Source: Lysobacter_K sp043738095 (GTDB lineage: Bacteria > Pseudomonadota > Gammaproteobacteria > Xanthomonadales > Xanthomonadaceae). Taken from it: a stretch of 64,000 nucleotides of DNA. The stretch covers positions 1 through 64,000 of the forward strand of contig JAYSZI010000076.1 in assembly GCA_043738095.1 (NCBI GenBank), in the 5' to 3' direction. A program made the translations under genes and the position numbers. Below, piece by piece: positions 55,431 through 64,000 of this stretch. Every line of letters begins with the position of its first letter. The stretch's first letter is position 1. A model generated the notes under the pieces. That model saw only the letters and a program-made list of their open reading frames with translations, made no database searches and was not told where the DNA came from.

Positions 55431-56576
55431 CTAGTCCTGCGGGCTCAGGAACGGCGCAAGTACCGGCTCCAGTGCGGCGCGGCGCCAGCCGGACAGGGCG
55501 TCGGGCCACGTGCCGCGATCGAGCAGCGTTTCCAGCCATCGCCGCGAGGCGAGCACGCCGTCGGGCAGGCCGAGGTCGCTGCTGCGCTGGGCGACTGCAT
55601 CCTGCAGCTGGCGCAGGCGGTTCTTGTCGCGCGTCTCGCCGACGCTGGCGTCGGGAGCTTCGTGCTCATCGGCCAACGGTGTCGCCAACACCTCCCAGAT
55701 CGTATCGCCAAGCTTGCGCGGCGCCTTGGGGTGGGCGTCGAGCTGTGCCTGCAAAGCCGCGCTATCGACCGGCACATTGCGGGCGAGCGCGACGGCAAGT
55801 TCGTTGTCGAGGATCCAGGTGCGCGGCCGGTCGTTATCGCGAGCGTAAACATCACGCCAGCGCAGCAAGCGCAACAGCCGTCCCTGGGCATTCCGATCGA
55901 GGAACTGGGCGCTGCGGATCGACAGGTGCGGCCAGCGCTCTGGCGCTTCGTTCTCGGCGTTGAACACGGTGCGCACGGCGTCTTCAGTCAACCACTCGCG
56001 CCGGCCAAGCTGGCCGAGCAGGCCGTCGAGGGCGTCGTGCATCGCGAACAGGTGGCGCACGTCGTCGGCCGCGTATTCCAGCTGCGCCGGCGACAGCGGA
56101 CGGCGCAACCAGTCCGAACGCGTCTCGCCTTTGGTCAGCGTCACACCGGTCAACTGCTCGACCAGCTTCTGATAACCCAATCCGCCGCCGATGCCGGCCA
56201 GCGCCGCGGCCTGCTGGGTGTCGAACAATGGCTTGGGCACCACGCCGCACGCATGCTTGAACGCGACCAGATCTTCGCTGGCGCTGTGCATGACCTTGAG
56301 GATCGCCGGGTCGGCCAGCATCGGCGCCAGCGCGTCGGCCATGCCAGGGGCGAGCGGGTCGACTAACAGGATCGCGCCACCGCCCGGATCGGTACCTTCG
56401 GTGCCAGAACCGCTATGGCCGACGCCGGCGGCGCTTCCGCCGATGGCGATCTGTACCAGCGCGAGTTGCGGCCAGTAGGTTCGTTCGCGAATGAACTCGG
56501 TATCCAGCCCGATGCGGCTGGGTCGTGTGGCCAGATGCGCGTGCAGCGCTGCGGGGTCTTTGATCCAAAGGGACAC
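55431..56576 (-). CDS. rnd: Ribonuclease D
   Basis: RNase D trims tRNA and small RNA 3' ends. The 381-residue protein has the DEDD exonuclease motifs: Asp25 and Glu27 in GLDTEFIRE, VMHSASEDL, and the third motif YAADDVRHL. One or two HRDC-type helical domains form the C-terminal half. Its location directly beside two minus-strand tRNA genes is fitting but may be chance. Confidence 0.94.
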   Translation of the reverse strand: MSLWIKDPAALHAHLATRPSRIGLDTEFIRERTYWPQLALVQIAIGGSAAGVGHSGSGTEGTDPGGGAILLVDPLAPGMADALAPMLADPAILKVMHSASEDLVAFKHACGVVPKPLFDTQQAAALAGIGGGLGYQKLVEQLTGVTLTKGETRSDWLRRPLSPAQLEYAADDVRHLFAMHDALDGLLGQLGRREWLTEDAVRTVFNAENEAPERWPHLSIRSAQFLDRNAQGRLLRLLRWRDVYARDNDRPRTWILDNELAVALARNVPVDSAALQAQLDAHPKAPRKLGDTIWEVLATPLADEHEAPDASVGETRDKNRLRQLQDAVAQRSSDLGLPDGVLASRRWLETLLDRGTWPDALSGWRRAALEPVLAPFLSPQD

Positions 56577-56784
56577 GGGCGGCGAGTTCTAATGGCGGCG
56601 GGCGACGATAGCCTAATTCGAGGCGGAGGAAAGCGGGGCGCCGGCGGGGATCAGCCCGATCAGGAAAGCGGTCACTGATACCTGCTTGTCCCGCCGCAGC
56701 AGCGTCCATTGCCAGTGCCGAGGTGTTCGCGGTTAACCTTGCCTGCGTCGGATTTCCCACGCTGCCACGAGGTAAGGAGGAAAG

Positions 56785-58623
56785 TTGCGCGCGATCGTAT
56801 TGGTCGGACTGGCCCTCGTGAGCTTGGCGACAGCGTGTTCGCGTGAGCCGCGCATCGCCTCACCGGCCGACGCCTCCGCGGGCGCGCGCTCGCCGGCGGT
56901 AACGGTCAGCGCCGACCAGGCGGTGTCGCCGGTGCCGCCCTGGGTGGCACCCATCGTCGCGGTGAGCGATGGCAACGCCCAGGCGAGAAAGAACCAGGCC
57001 GCTGCAGCCTTGAAAGGCGGCAAGCTGTTTGCCGACGCCAATGCGGCGATCCCGATCTACCTGGCGCTGCGCGCGCACGCGCCCGACGACGCCTCGATCA
57101 GCGAAGCGTTCGCCAGCGCGTTGCGCGCCTTGCTCGCGCAAGGCGAAGCGGCTTTGGATGGGATCGACGACGACCCATTGCTGCTGCGTCGCGCGCATGA
57201 AGTTGGCGCGGTCGCGCGTGCGATCGCCCCGGACGATCAGACCGTAGTGGCCTACCTCGATCGCCTCGAGCGCATCGACCAGGCCCAGCAAGCCAACCGT
57301 TTAGGCGAAGACGAATTGCTTGCCGGCCGCCTCGGCGAAACTGGTAGTGGCGGGGCGATCGCGCTGTTTCGTCAGGCTCTGCAGCTGCGTCCCGGCGACG
57401 TGCGCGCCAGTCAGGGGTTGGCTGCGGCAGAGAGCGCGTTGATCCGTCGCGCCGAAACCGCTGCGTTCGCCGACGACTACGCTGGCGCGCAGCGCTGGTT
57501 GCAGCTCGCGCAGGCGGTGCGCGCGGGTACCGAACCGGTCGACCACGCGCATGCGCGCCTGGCGCTGCAACGCGCGGTGCGGATCGGCGCGCTGCGCGAC
57601 CGTGGCATCGCTGCACTCAGCCGCGCCAACGGCATCAACGAAGCGCGGACCCAGCTGGCTGTGCTGTTGCGCATTGCTGCCAGTGGCGACCCCGCGGCCG
57701 CCGAACTGCGCGAGCGCATCGACTTGGCCGTGCATTACGGTTTGTTCCGCCCGGGCCAGGTGTTTACCGACGCACTCGACAGCGGCGGCCGCGGGCCGCA
57801 ACTGGTGGTGATGCCGCACGGCGCTTTCCGCATGGGCGCGCCGCCGGAGGAAGCCGATGCGACGGATGTCGAGCGGCCACAACGCAATGTGCGATTCGGC
57901 CGCGGGCTGGCGATGTCGCGCACCGAAGTGACCGTGGGCGAGTTCAGGCGTTTCATCGTTGCGACCCGGCATCGCGCGCGCGCCGCGCGCCGCGGCTACT
58001 CGACCGCGTATGACGAACGCAGCGGCAATTTGGTGCGCCGCGGCCGGGTCGACTGGCGTTTCGACTACGCCGGCCAACCCGCCAGCGACGACCTGCCGGT
58101 GGTGCACGTCAGCGCCAAGGACGCGGGGGCATACGCGCAATGGTTGTCGCAACGCAGCGGACAGCGCTACCGGTTGCCGAGCGAAGCCGAGTTTGAATAC
58201 GCGTTGCGTGCCGGAAGCCAGACGCGCTACCCATGGGGAGAAGGCGATCCGCCGGCCCGGTCGGGCAACACCACCGGTGGCCTCGATGTCTCGCCCAGCG
58301 GACGGCGCTGGCAAAACGCGTTTTCTGGCTACGGTGACGGCGCCTGGGGACCGGCCCCGGTGGGCAGCTACCAGCCCAATCGATACGGTCTTCACGACCT
58401 TGCGGGCAATGTCTCCGAATGGGTCGCGGACTGCTGGCACGACAGTTACCGGCGTGCCCCTGGCGACGGTGCGGCTTGGGTCAACCCCGGGTGCCGGGTC
58501 CGGGTGTTGCGTGGGGGCTCGTGGGCCAGTTCGCCGGCACAGACACGGTCGGCGTGGCGATTGGGCAATGGCGCCGACAACACCAGCGCACGCACGGGCT
58601 TCCGTGTGGTGCGAGAGATCTGA
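56785..58623 (+). CDS. Lipoprotein-like protein with C-terminal FGE/SUMF1 domain
   Basis: This 612-residue protein starts at TTG 56785, seven bases or fewer after AAGGAGGA. The N-terminus (LVSLATAC, Cys18) looks like a lipoprotein signal. Residues about 60-330 are helical and TPR-like. Residues about 340-612 form a formylglycine-generating-enzyme fold: MPHGAFRMGAPPEEADATD, RLPSEAEFEYALRAG, YPWGEGDP, NVSEWVADCW, VLRGGSWASSP and a final TGFRVV. The catalytic cysteine pair of true FGE is absent, so it is unlikely to activate sulfatases. An M48 protease gene follows 21 bases later. The role is unknown. Confidence 0.82.
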   Translation: MRAIVLVGLALVSLATACSREPRIASPADASAGARSPAVTVSADQAVSPVPPWVAPIVAVSDGNAQARKNQAAAALKGGKLFADANAAIPIYLALRAHAPDDASISEAFASALRALLAQGEAALDGIDDDPLLLRRAHEVGAVARAIAPDDQTVVAYLDRLERIDQAQQANRLGEDELLAGRLGETGSGGAIALFRQALQLRPGDVRASQGLAAAESALIRRAETAAFADDYAGAQRWLQLAQAVRAGTEPVDHAHARLALQRAVRIGALRDRGIAALSRANGINEARTQLAVLLRIAASGDPAAAELRERIDLAVHYGLFRPGQVFTDALDSGGRGPQLVVMPHGAFRMGAPPEEADATDVERPQRNVRFGRGLAMSRTEVTVGEFRRFIVATRHRARAARRGYSTAYDERSGNLVRRGRVDWRFDYAGQPASDDLPVVHVSAKDAGAYAQWLSQRSGQRYRLPSEAEFEYALRAGSQTRYPWGEGDPPARSGNTTGGLDVSPSGRRWQNAFSGYGDGAWGPAPVGSYQPNRYGLHDLAGNVSEWVADCWHDSYRRAPGDGAAWVNPGCRVRVLRGGSWASSPAQTRSAWRLGNGADNTSARTGFRVVREI

Positions 58624-58644
58624 ATCAGCAACGAGGAGCGGCAC

Positions 58645-59574
58645 ATGAGGATCGATCCAATGGGCAGCGCGGCACAGGGCGGGCAGCCGCGGCGGGGTTT
58701 CGGCGGCATCCGCTGGTGGGTGTTGTTGCTGTTTGCGGGCTACGCAGCGTGGTCGTGGTTCGGCAGCGCCAAGGTCGATCCCTACACCGGGGAGAAGGCC
58801 CACTACGGCGCCACCATTGAAGAGGAGAACCAGCTCGGCGCGCAGGCGTACCAGCAGGTGCAGAGCGACGCCGCCGCGCAGGGTGCGCTGTTGCCGGCGG
58901 ACGCCCAAGTCAGCAAGCAGATCCGTGAGATCGCCAGCCGCCTCGTGGCCAAGGTTCCCCAGGTGACAGCCGATCTGGCAGCGGCGAACAAGCAGCAGGC
59001 GCCGACCGACTACCAAGGGTTTCAGTGGGACGTCAGCGTGATTCAGTCCGACGACGCCAATGCCTTCGTACTGCCCGGCGGCAAGATGGCGGTGTACACC
59101 GGCCTGTTGCCGATCGCCGAGAACCAGAACGCGATGGCGGTGGTGATGGGCCATGAGATTGCCCACGCGCTGCTGCGTCACGGCTCGCAACGCATCGCGC
59201 AGCAGAAGCTGGTGCAGATGGGGCAGATGGCGGCGGGCGTCGCGCTTGGCGGCATGGACCCGGGGCAGCAGCAGGCATTGATGGCTGCCTTGGGCGCGGG
59301 CGCGCAATACGGACTGATCCTGCCGTACGGGCGCAACCACGAAACCCAGGCCGACCAGGTCGGTCTGATGCTGGCGGCAGCCGCGTGCTTCAACCCGCGC
59401 GAGGCGATTCCGCTGTGGGAGCGCATGTCGAGCTTGGGCGAGGGCGCGCGACCACCGGAGTTTGCTTCAACCCACCCGGATCCGGCCAACCGCATCCAAA
59501 CCCTGCAGGCGTTGATGCCGCAGGCCGAGCAGTTCTATCAGAAGTATTGCCAGGGCCAGCCGCCGCTGAAATAG
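58645..59574 (+). CDS. M48-family membrane-associated metalloprotease
   Basis: This 309-residue protein has one N-terminal membrane helix (WWVLLLFAGYAAWSWF) and an M48 peptidase domain. The zinc motif GHEIAHALLRHG lies near residue 170, and the third ligand Glu is in NHETQADQVG. The SDDANAFVLPGGKMAVYTGLL block (21 residues, ANAF-LPGG core) is characteristic of the LoiP/BepA type, which degrades or chaperones outer-membrane proteins. It probably forms an operon with the FGE-fold lipoprotein upstream and the S4 protein 7 bases downstream. Confidence 0.9.
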   Translation: MRIDPMGSAAQGGQPRRGFGGIRWWVLLLFAGYAAWSWFGSAKVDPYTGEKAHYGATIEEENQLGAQAYQQVQSDAAAQGALLPADAQVSKQIREIASRLVAKVPQVTADLAAANKQQAPTDYQGFQWDVSVIQSDDANAFVLPGGKMAVYTGLLPIAENQNAMAVVMGHEIAHALLRHGSQRIAQQKLVQMGQMAAGVALGGMDPGQQQALMAALGAGAQYGLILPYGRNHETQADQVGLMLAAAACFNPREAIPLWERMSSLGEGARPPEFASTHPDPANRIQTLQALMPQAEQFYQKYCQGQPPLK

Positions 59575-59581
59575 CTGCAGG

Positions 59582-59998
59582 ATGTTCAGCCCGATGACCA
59601 AGACGGAAGTTCTCGACAGCGTGCGTCTGGACCTGTGGCTATGGGCTGCGCGTTTTTATAAGACGCGCAGCCTGGCGCGCCACGCCATCGAAACCGGCAA
59701 GGTCGACGTCGCTGGCCAGCGCGCGAAGGCGGCACGCGCACTGCGGCTCGGGGATGCGGTGCGGGTGACGCGCGGTGACGAGGTGTTCGACGTCGAAGTG
59801 CTGGCGCTTGGCGCTACGCGCGGTCCGGCCAGCGTTGCCCAGACCCTGTATCAGGAAAGCGAGGCGTCGCGCGTGCAGCGCGAACAGCTGCGCGCGTTGC
59901 GCATGGCCGAACGCACCGGCTACCGCGCGCCGGAACACAAACCCGACAAGCGCGCCCGGCGCCTGATCCGCGCGTTGGGCGATATCGACGCGCTGTAG
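59582..59998 (+). CDS. hslR: Heat-shock S4-domain RNA-binding protein (Hsp15-like)
   Basis: This 138-residue protein has an S4 RNA-binding domain at the N-terminus (VRLDLWLWAARFYKTRSLAR, AIETGKVDVAGQRAKAARAL), followed by a basic C-terminal tail (PDKRARRLIRAL). It matches Hsp15, which rescues stalled 50S subunits carrying nascent peptidyl-tRNA. The start could be ATG 59582 or ATG 59594 (MTKTEVLDS). It lies 7 bases after the M48 protease gene. Confidence 0.9.
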   Translation: MFSPMTKTEVLDSVRLDLWLWAARFYKTRSLARHAIETGKVDVAGQRAKAARALRLGDAVRVTRGDEVFDVEVLALGATRGPASVAQTLYQESEASRVQREQLRALRMAERTGYRAPEHKPDKRARRLIRALGDIDAL

Positions 59999-60009
59999 CG
60001 ATGCTGCGT

Positions 60010-60175
60010 GGCATCGCCGCATCGCCGCATCGCCGCATCGCCGCGATTTCGCGTGCGCGCCGCGGCGGCGTACATGGTTTTGAGCGCGCCGAGGACCGCG
60101 CCGACCGCCATGATCGTGCCGATCACGGTACCCAGGGTCGCGATCAATTTGCAGAAAAGTGGTGCCGTCCCTTGG
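60010..60175 (-). pseudogene. Remnant of an FtsX/MacB-type ABC transporter permease
   Basis: On the minus strand the translated stretch KLIATLGTVIGTIMAVGAVL, followed by GALKTMYAAAARTR, closely resembles the last-but-one membrane helix of FtsX-family permeases (typically ...GALNTMYAAVAARTREIATLRALGF). One base-frame step later AREIAAMRRC appears, so the frame is broken at the end. The upstream part (AALATRLAALPRDGTT) is in another frame. The rest of the gene is missing. The fragment runs into an 8 bp tandem repeat. Confidence 0.55.
60011..60042. repeat. 8 bp tandem repeat, four units
   Basis: GCATCGCC is repeated four times without change at 60011-60042, thirteen bases after the hslR stop and at the decayed end of the permease remnant. 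Two copies of CATCGAAGGCGC follow at 60231-60242 and 60246-60257. Confidence 0.85.
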
Positions 60176-60297
60176 CAGGGCGGCCAAACGTGTGGCCAAC
60201 GCCGCAATGAACGTGCATATCGAGACTGCACATCGAAGGCGCGCGCATCGAAGGCGCACCGCCGGCGTACGACGATGCACCGCTGCTCGGCGGTTTG

Positions 60298-63015
60298 TCA
60301 GCCCAACGCTTTCAATCGGTAAAGCGCCTCGAGCGCCTGTTTTGGCGTTAGGTCATCGGGATCGATTGAAGCCAATGCATCCAGCGCGGCCGATGACGGC
60401 GCGAACAATCCAATCTGCTGCGGTTGGTCCAGCGCGATGGTGGCGAACGACGGCGTCGGCCCATCGCGGCTTTGCTGTTCCAGTTCCGCCAGGCGACCGC
60501 GCGCCTGCTGGATCACGGACTTCGGCAAGCCAGCAAGCGCTGCGACCTGCAGGCCGAAGCTGCGGTCAGCCGGGCCATCCTTGACAGCGTGCATGAACAC
60601 CAGTTGGTCTCCGTGCTCGACCGCATCCAGGTGCACATTCGCGATGCCGTTGCCCGGGCTTTGATTGGCGTTGCCGGCCAGCGAAGTCAGTTCGAAATAG
60701 TGGGTGGCGAACAACGTGTAGGCGCGATTGCTGTGGGCGAGGTGACGCGCGCATGCTTCGGCCAGCGCCAGGCCATCGTTGGTCGAGGTGCCGCGGCCGA
60801 TTTCGTCCATCAGCACCAGCGACTGCGAGGTCGCGTGGTGGAGGATGTAGCTGGTCTCGCTCATCTCGACCATGAAGGTCGACTGACCACGCACGAGGTC
60901 GTCGCCGGCGCCGATTCGGGTCAGGATGCGGTCGATCGGTCCGATTACTGCGCGCGCGGCCGGCACGAAACTGCCGATGTGCGCGAGCAGCACGATCAAC
61001 GCGTTCTGCCGCATGTAGGTCGACTTGCCGCCCATGTTCGGGCCGGTGATCACCAGCATCCGGCGGTTGTCGTGCAGCACCAGATCGTTGGGCTCGAACG
61101 GCTCGTCGCGCACCGCTTCGACCACCGGATGGCGACCGCGCTCGATCTGCAGCCCTGGTACATCGCGCAACTCCGGCGGCGACCAGTCCAAGGCATGGGC
61201 GCGCTCGGCGAACGCCGCGAGCACGTCGAGTTCGGCCAGCGCGGCGGCGCAGTGCTTGAGCGGCTCAAGTTGTTCGTTGAGCACGTCCAGCAGTTGCTCG
61301 TACAGCAGTCGCTCACGGCTGAGCGAACGCTCTCGCGCGGACAGCACCTTGTCCTCAAACTGCTTGAGTTCCTCGGTGATGTAGCGCTCGGCGTTGCTCA
61401 GCGTCTGCCGTCGCGTGTAGTGCGTTGGCGCCCTGGCCGCATGCTGCTTGCTGACTTCGAGGTAGTAGCCGTGCACGCGGTTGTAGCCGACCTTGAGGGT
61501 GGCGATGCCGCTGGCCGCGCGCTCGCGGATTTCCAGATCGATCAAGAACTGGTCGGCGTGGGTCGACAACGTGCGCAACTCGTCGAGCTCCACGTCGTAG
61601 CCTTCGGCGAACACGCCGCCGTCGCGGGCGAGTACCGGCGGCTGCGTAACGATTGCCGACTTGAGCAGGTGCGCGTGTTCGTCATGCTCGCCAAGTTCGC
61701 CGCTGAGCTCCGCCAGGCGCGGCGAGTCCAGCGGCGCGAGAAGCACGCGCGCATCGGGCAGCAAGCACAGGCCGTCGCGCAAGGTCGACAGGTCGCGCGG
61801 CCGCGCGCTGCGCAGGGCGATACGGGTGAGGATGCGTTCGAGATCGCCGAGCGCGCGGAAACGTTCGCGCAGTCCGGTGCCTACGCCGGACTCGAGCAGC
61901 GTCGCCACCGCGTGGTGGCGACGCCGCAACACGGCGCGATCACGCAACGGTCGATGCAGCCAGCGCCGCAACAGGCGCCCGCCCATTGGCGTGATCGTGC
62001 TGTCGAGCACGCCGAGCAGGGTGGTTCGGTGGTCGCCGTCGACCCGGCTGTCGAGCTCCAGGTGCCGACGCGTGGCGGCGTTCATCGCAATCGCGTCGTC
62101 GTCCGATTCGATGCTGATCGCGGTGAGGTGCGGCAGGCGTTGCTTCTGGGTTTCCTCGACGTAGCCCAGCAGCGCCGCGGCCGCCGCGACCGCAAGCGGA
62201 CGATCGTCCAAGCCGAAGCCGGACAGGTCGTGCAAGCCGAAGAACTTGAGCAGATGGCGACGGCCGCTGTCGGCGTCGAACAACCACGGCGCTCGCCGGC
62301 GCAGACCGTTGCGCGTGAGCACGAATGCGGGCCAGCCGTCTTCGTCGGCGCACAGGGTCTCGGCAGGGTCCAGCCGCGCCAGTTCCGCTTCGAGTGCATC
62401 CTCAGTCGCGACTTCGTTGACGAGGAATCTGCCACCGGCCAGGTCCGCCCACGCGATGCCGAAGCCTTGCTTGGAGCGCGACACCGCGAGCAGCAGTGTG
62501 TCGCGGCGTGCGCTGAGTAGCGCCTCGTCGGTGACGGTGCCCGGAGTCACGATACGCACTACGCGACGTTCGACCAGCCCCTTGGCCAATGCTGGGTCGC
62601 CGATCTGCTCGCAGATCGCCACGGATTCGCCCAGCGCCACCAGGCGCGCCAAATACCCCTCGGCGGCGTGGTGGGGCACGCCGGCCATCGGGATCGGTTG
62701 CCCGGCAGAATTCCCGCGCTGAGTCAGGGTGATATCGAGCAGCCGCGCTGCCTTGCGCGCATCGTCGTAGAACAACTCGTAGAAGTCGCCCATACGGAAG
62801 AACAGCAATACGTCCGGTTGCTCGGCTTTGGCGGCAAAGAACTGGCGCATCAGCGGCGTATGGCCGTCCGCGTGGCGGGCGCTGGGGGGCGGGCTGGAAT
62901 CGGGCACGGGGCGGGGTGGTCGGCTAAGCGGAGGGAGCGCCGGGTAGGCGGGTCCTGGCATGGGAAGTATGCCAGTTGGTTTGTGCGCCCCGATCCGATA
63001 CGGGGGAGTACGCAT
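60298..63015 (-). CDS. mutS: DNA mismatch repair protein MutS
   Basis: MutS finds mispaired bases and starts mismatch repair with MutL. The protein has the mismatch-reading Phe-x-Glu motif in MGDFYELF, the lever/clamp regions, and the ATPase with Walker A TGPNMGGKST, Walker B LVLMDEIGRGTS and FATHYFELT. The start is uncertain: ATG 63015 gives 905 residues and ATG 62961 gives 887 (MPGPAYPALPP). Conserved sequence begins only at HTPLMRQFFAAKAEQPDVLL. The Pro-rich extension before it is unusual and may be untranslated. Confidence 0.95.
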   Translation of the reverse strand: MRTPPYRIGAHKPTGILPMPGPAYPALPPLSRPPRPVPDSSPPPSARHADGHTPLMRQFFAAKAEQPDVLLFFRMGDFYELFYDDARKAARLLDITLTQRGNSAGQPIPMAGVPHHAAEGYLARLVALGESVAICEQIGDPALAKGLVERRVVRIVTPGTVTDEALLSARRDTLLLAVSRSKQGFGIAWADLAGGRFLVNEVATEDALEAELARLDPAETLCADEDGWPAFVLTRNGLRRRAPWLFDADSGRRHLLKFFGLHDLSGFGLDDRPLAVAAAAALLGYVEETQKQRLPHLTAISIESDDDAIAMNAATRRHLELDSRVDGDHRTTLLGVLDSTITPMGGRLLRRWLHRPLRDRAVLRRRHHAVATLLESGVGTGLRERFRALGDLERILTRIALRSARPRDLSTLRDGLCLLPDARVLLAPLDSPRLAELSGELGEHDEHAHLLKSAIVTQPPVLARDGGVFAEGYDVELDELRTLSTHADQFLIDLEIRERAASGIATLKVGYNRVHGYYLEVSKQHAARAPTHYTRRQTLSNAERYITEELKQFEDKVLSARERSLSRERLLYEQLLDVLNEQLEPLKHCAAALAELDVLAAFAERAHALDWSPPELRDVPGLQIERGRHPVVEAVRDEPFEPNDLVLHDNRRMLVITGPNMGGKSTYMRQNALIVLLAHIGSFVPAARAVIGPIDRILTRIGAGDDLVRGQSTFMVEMSETSYILHHATSQSLVLMDEIGRGTSTNDGLALAEACARHLAHSNRAYTLFATHYFELTSLAGNANQSPGNGIANVHLDAVEHGDQLVFMHAVKDGPADRSFGLQVAALAGLPKSVIQQARGRLAELEQQSRDGPTPSFATIALDQPQQIGLFAPSSAALDALASIDPDDLTPKQALEALYRLKALG

Positions 63016-63149
63016 TGCCCCCGACGCGTGTTAACGTCCGCGTAACGATTAGAGCGGGGGCTCGGGATCGGTCCGGCGATCGTGTTTGGCTTGGAAGTTC
63101 AAGTAATTCCAGCATTGATTTTTGACTACATTTTTTGGGAGGGGTGACG

Positions 63150-64000
63150 ATGATTTCGTACAAACTTGATCGCAACGTTTTGGTGTTGGCGATAGCGACG
63201 GGGCTGGCCGGTTTGGCCATGCCGGTGTATGCGCAGCAGGCGCCAGCTACCCCGGCAGCGGAAGAAGAAGTAGAGACCACGCTGGCGACGATGGTGGTCA
63301 CCGCGCAGAAGCGCGAAGAAGCGATGCAGGACGTGCCGATCTCGGTGACCTCGCTGCCCGAAGAATTGCTGCGCGACACCGGCGTGCGCGACGTCAAGGA
63401 CCTGCAGGTGCTCGTGCCCGGCCTGACCGTGACCAGCACCCAGAGCGAGGCGCAGACCACCGCGCGTATCCGTGGCATCGGTACGGTCGGCGATAACGCT
63501 GGCCTGGAATCCTCGGTCGGTGTCGTCATCGACGGCGTCTACCGTCCGCGCAACGGCGTTGGCTTTGGCGACCTCGGCGAGATCGAACGCATCGAAGTGC
63601 TCAAAGGCCCGCAGGGCACGCTGTTCGGCAAGAACACCTCGGCCGGCGTGATCAACGTGATTACGCGGCGCCCGCACTACAACACCGAGGTCGAGGGCGA
63701 ACTCACCGTTGGCAACTACAACGCGCTCGGCGTGGCCGGTTCGCTCAACACCGCCATCGGTGAAAACGCGGCATTCCGGGTGTACGCGGCCAAGCGCAAG
63801 CGCGACGGCTTCAACGAGGTTCGGACTGGTGCCGGCCCGCGCACCGAAAAAGAAGACGGCGACCAGAACTACCACACCCTGCGCGGCCAGTTGTTGCTGG
63901 AGCCGACCGACAACCTCGACATCAATTTCTCAGCCGACTACACCAGCCGCGAAGAAAACTGCTGTGTCGGCGTGACCACGGTGCGCGGCGCGACCGGCAA
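63150..64000 (+). CDS. TonB-dependent receptor (3' end missing)
   Basis: The first 283 residues of a TonB-dependent outer-membrane receptor lie at the window edge. The start ATG 63150 is preceded by GGGAGGGG. A signal peptide ending MPVYAQQ is followed by the plug domain: TMVVTAQKREEAMQDVPISV, LVPGLTVTSTQ, RIRGIGTVGDNAGLESSVGV, VIDGVYRPR, and IERIEVLKGPQGTLFGKNTS. The first barrel strands follow. It resembles the pesticin/yersiniabactin-type and sugar-uptake receptors abundant in this order; the ligand is unknown. Confidence 0.93.
   Translation, partial: MISYKLDRNVLVLAIATGLAGLAMPVYAQQAPATPAAEEEVETTLATMVVTAQKREEAMQDVPISVTSLPEELLRDTGVRDVKDLQVLVPGLTVTSTQSEAQTTARIRGIGTVGDNAGLESSVGVVIDGVYRPRNGVGFGDLGEIERIEVLKGPQGTLFGKNTSAGVINVITRRPHYNTEVEGELTVGNYNALGVAGSLNTAIGENAAFRVYAAKRKRDGFNEVRTGAGPRTEKEDGDQNYHTLRGQLLLEPTDNLDINFSADYTSREENCCVGVTTVRGATG

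Noticed and set aside
57301..59340. A 679-codon open frame on the minus strand.
   Set aside because: It is antisense to the FGE-fold lipoprotein and M48 protease genes, both of which have clear conserved motifs.
60424..62520. A 698-codon open frame on the plus strand.
   Set aside because: It is antisense to mutS and its translation is His/Arg/Val-rich without any recognisable domain.

Overview
This is a 64 kb stretch of GC-rich chromosome, almost certainly from a gammaproteobacterium of the order Lysobacterales (Xanthomonadales). The evidence is the gene order rpoE-rseA-mucD-lepA-lepB-DUF4845-rnc-era-recO, the block acpP-fabF-pabB-pabC-mltG-tmk-holB-pilZ, the set nagZ-hpt-mtnP, and close protein similarity to that group. 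The window is mostly core genome. I see no prophage, transposase gene, integrase or CRISPR array.

Layout. 1-7080: the end of acpP, then fabF and a translationally coupled run (pabB, pabC, mltG, tmk, holB, pilZ) for fatty acid, folate, peptidoglycan and dTMP metabolism, clamp loading and pilus assembly. 7144-10465: an unrecognised secreted protein, then a convergent fatty-acid oxidation alpha subunit. 10603-19567: the sigma-E stress regulon core (rpoE, rseA, mucD), then lepA, lepB, a DUF4845 pilin-like protein, rnc, era and recO, with a 158 bp palindromic element between era and recO. 19543-23043: a response regulator fused to an Hpt domain, divergent from a YdbH-like envelope protein and a DUF1318 lipoprotein. 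23201-27985: rlmD, a CYTH protein, nagZ, a purine phosphoribosyltransferase, a methylthioinosine phosphorylase and a cold-shock protein. 28358-34895: a copper/silver efflux operon (small Cys/Met-rich exported protein, cusC, cusB, cusA, cusF). 35268-44217: a minus-strand run of ECF sigma factor, membrane anti-sigma candidate, yigZ and an ABC exporter, then a plus-strand GAF-GAF-GGDEF-EAL protein and a minus-strand von Willebrand A lipoprotein. 44352-46137: an aldehyde dehydrogenase flanked by inverted ~95 bp repeats. 46260-56576: xseA, ispG, a PAP2 phosphatase, a DMT transporter, murB, pyrD, a piperideine-6-carboxylate-type dehydrogenase, tRNA-Arg(CCT), tRNA-Ala(CGC) and rnd. 56785-64000: an FGE-fold lipoprotein, an M48 protease, an hslR-type S4 protein, the remnant of an FtsX-type permease, mutS and the start of a TonB-dependent receptor.

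How genes work together. The Cus proteins form a complete periplasmic copper export path, with all recognised metal ligands intact. The nagZ-hpt-mtnP set suggests that 5'-methylthioinosine is cleaved to hypoxanthine and then salvaged by the neighbouring transferase. The YdbH-like protein and the DUF1318 lipoprotein look like a two-gene version of the ydbH-ynbE-ydbL envelope lipid-transport locus. The proposed anti-sigma protein and the von Willebrand A lipoprotein share a short TonB-receptor-like motif (DR-I/L-EVTG-S/T-R). That hints at an envelope signalling unit spanning the periplasm and is the least explained feature of the window. No clearly new defence or mobile system was found.
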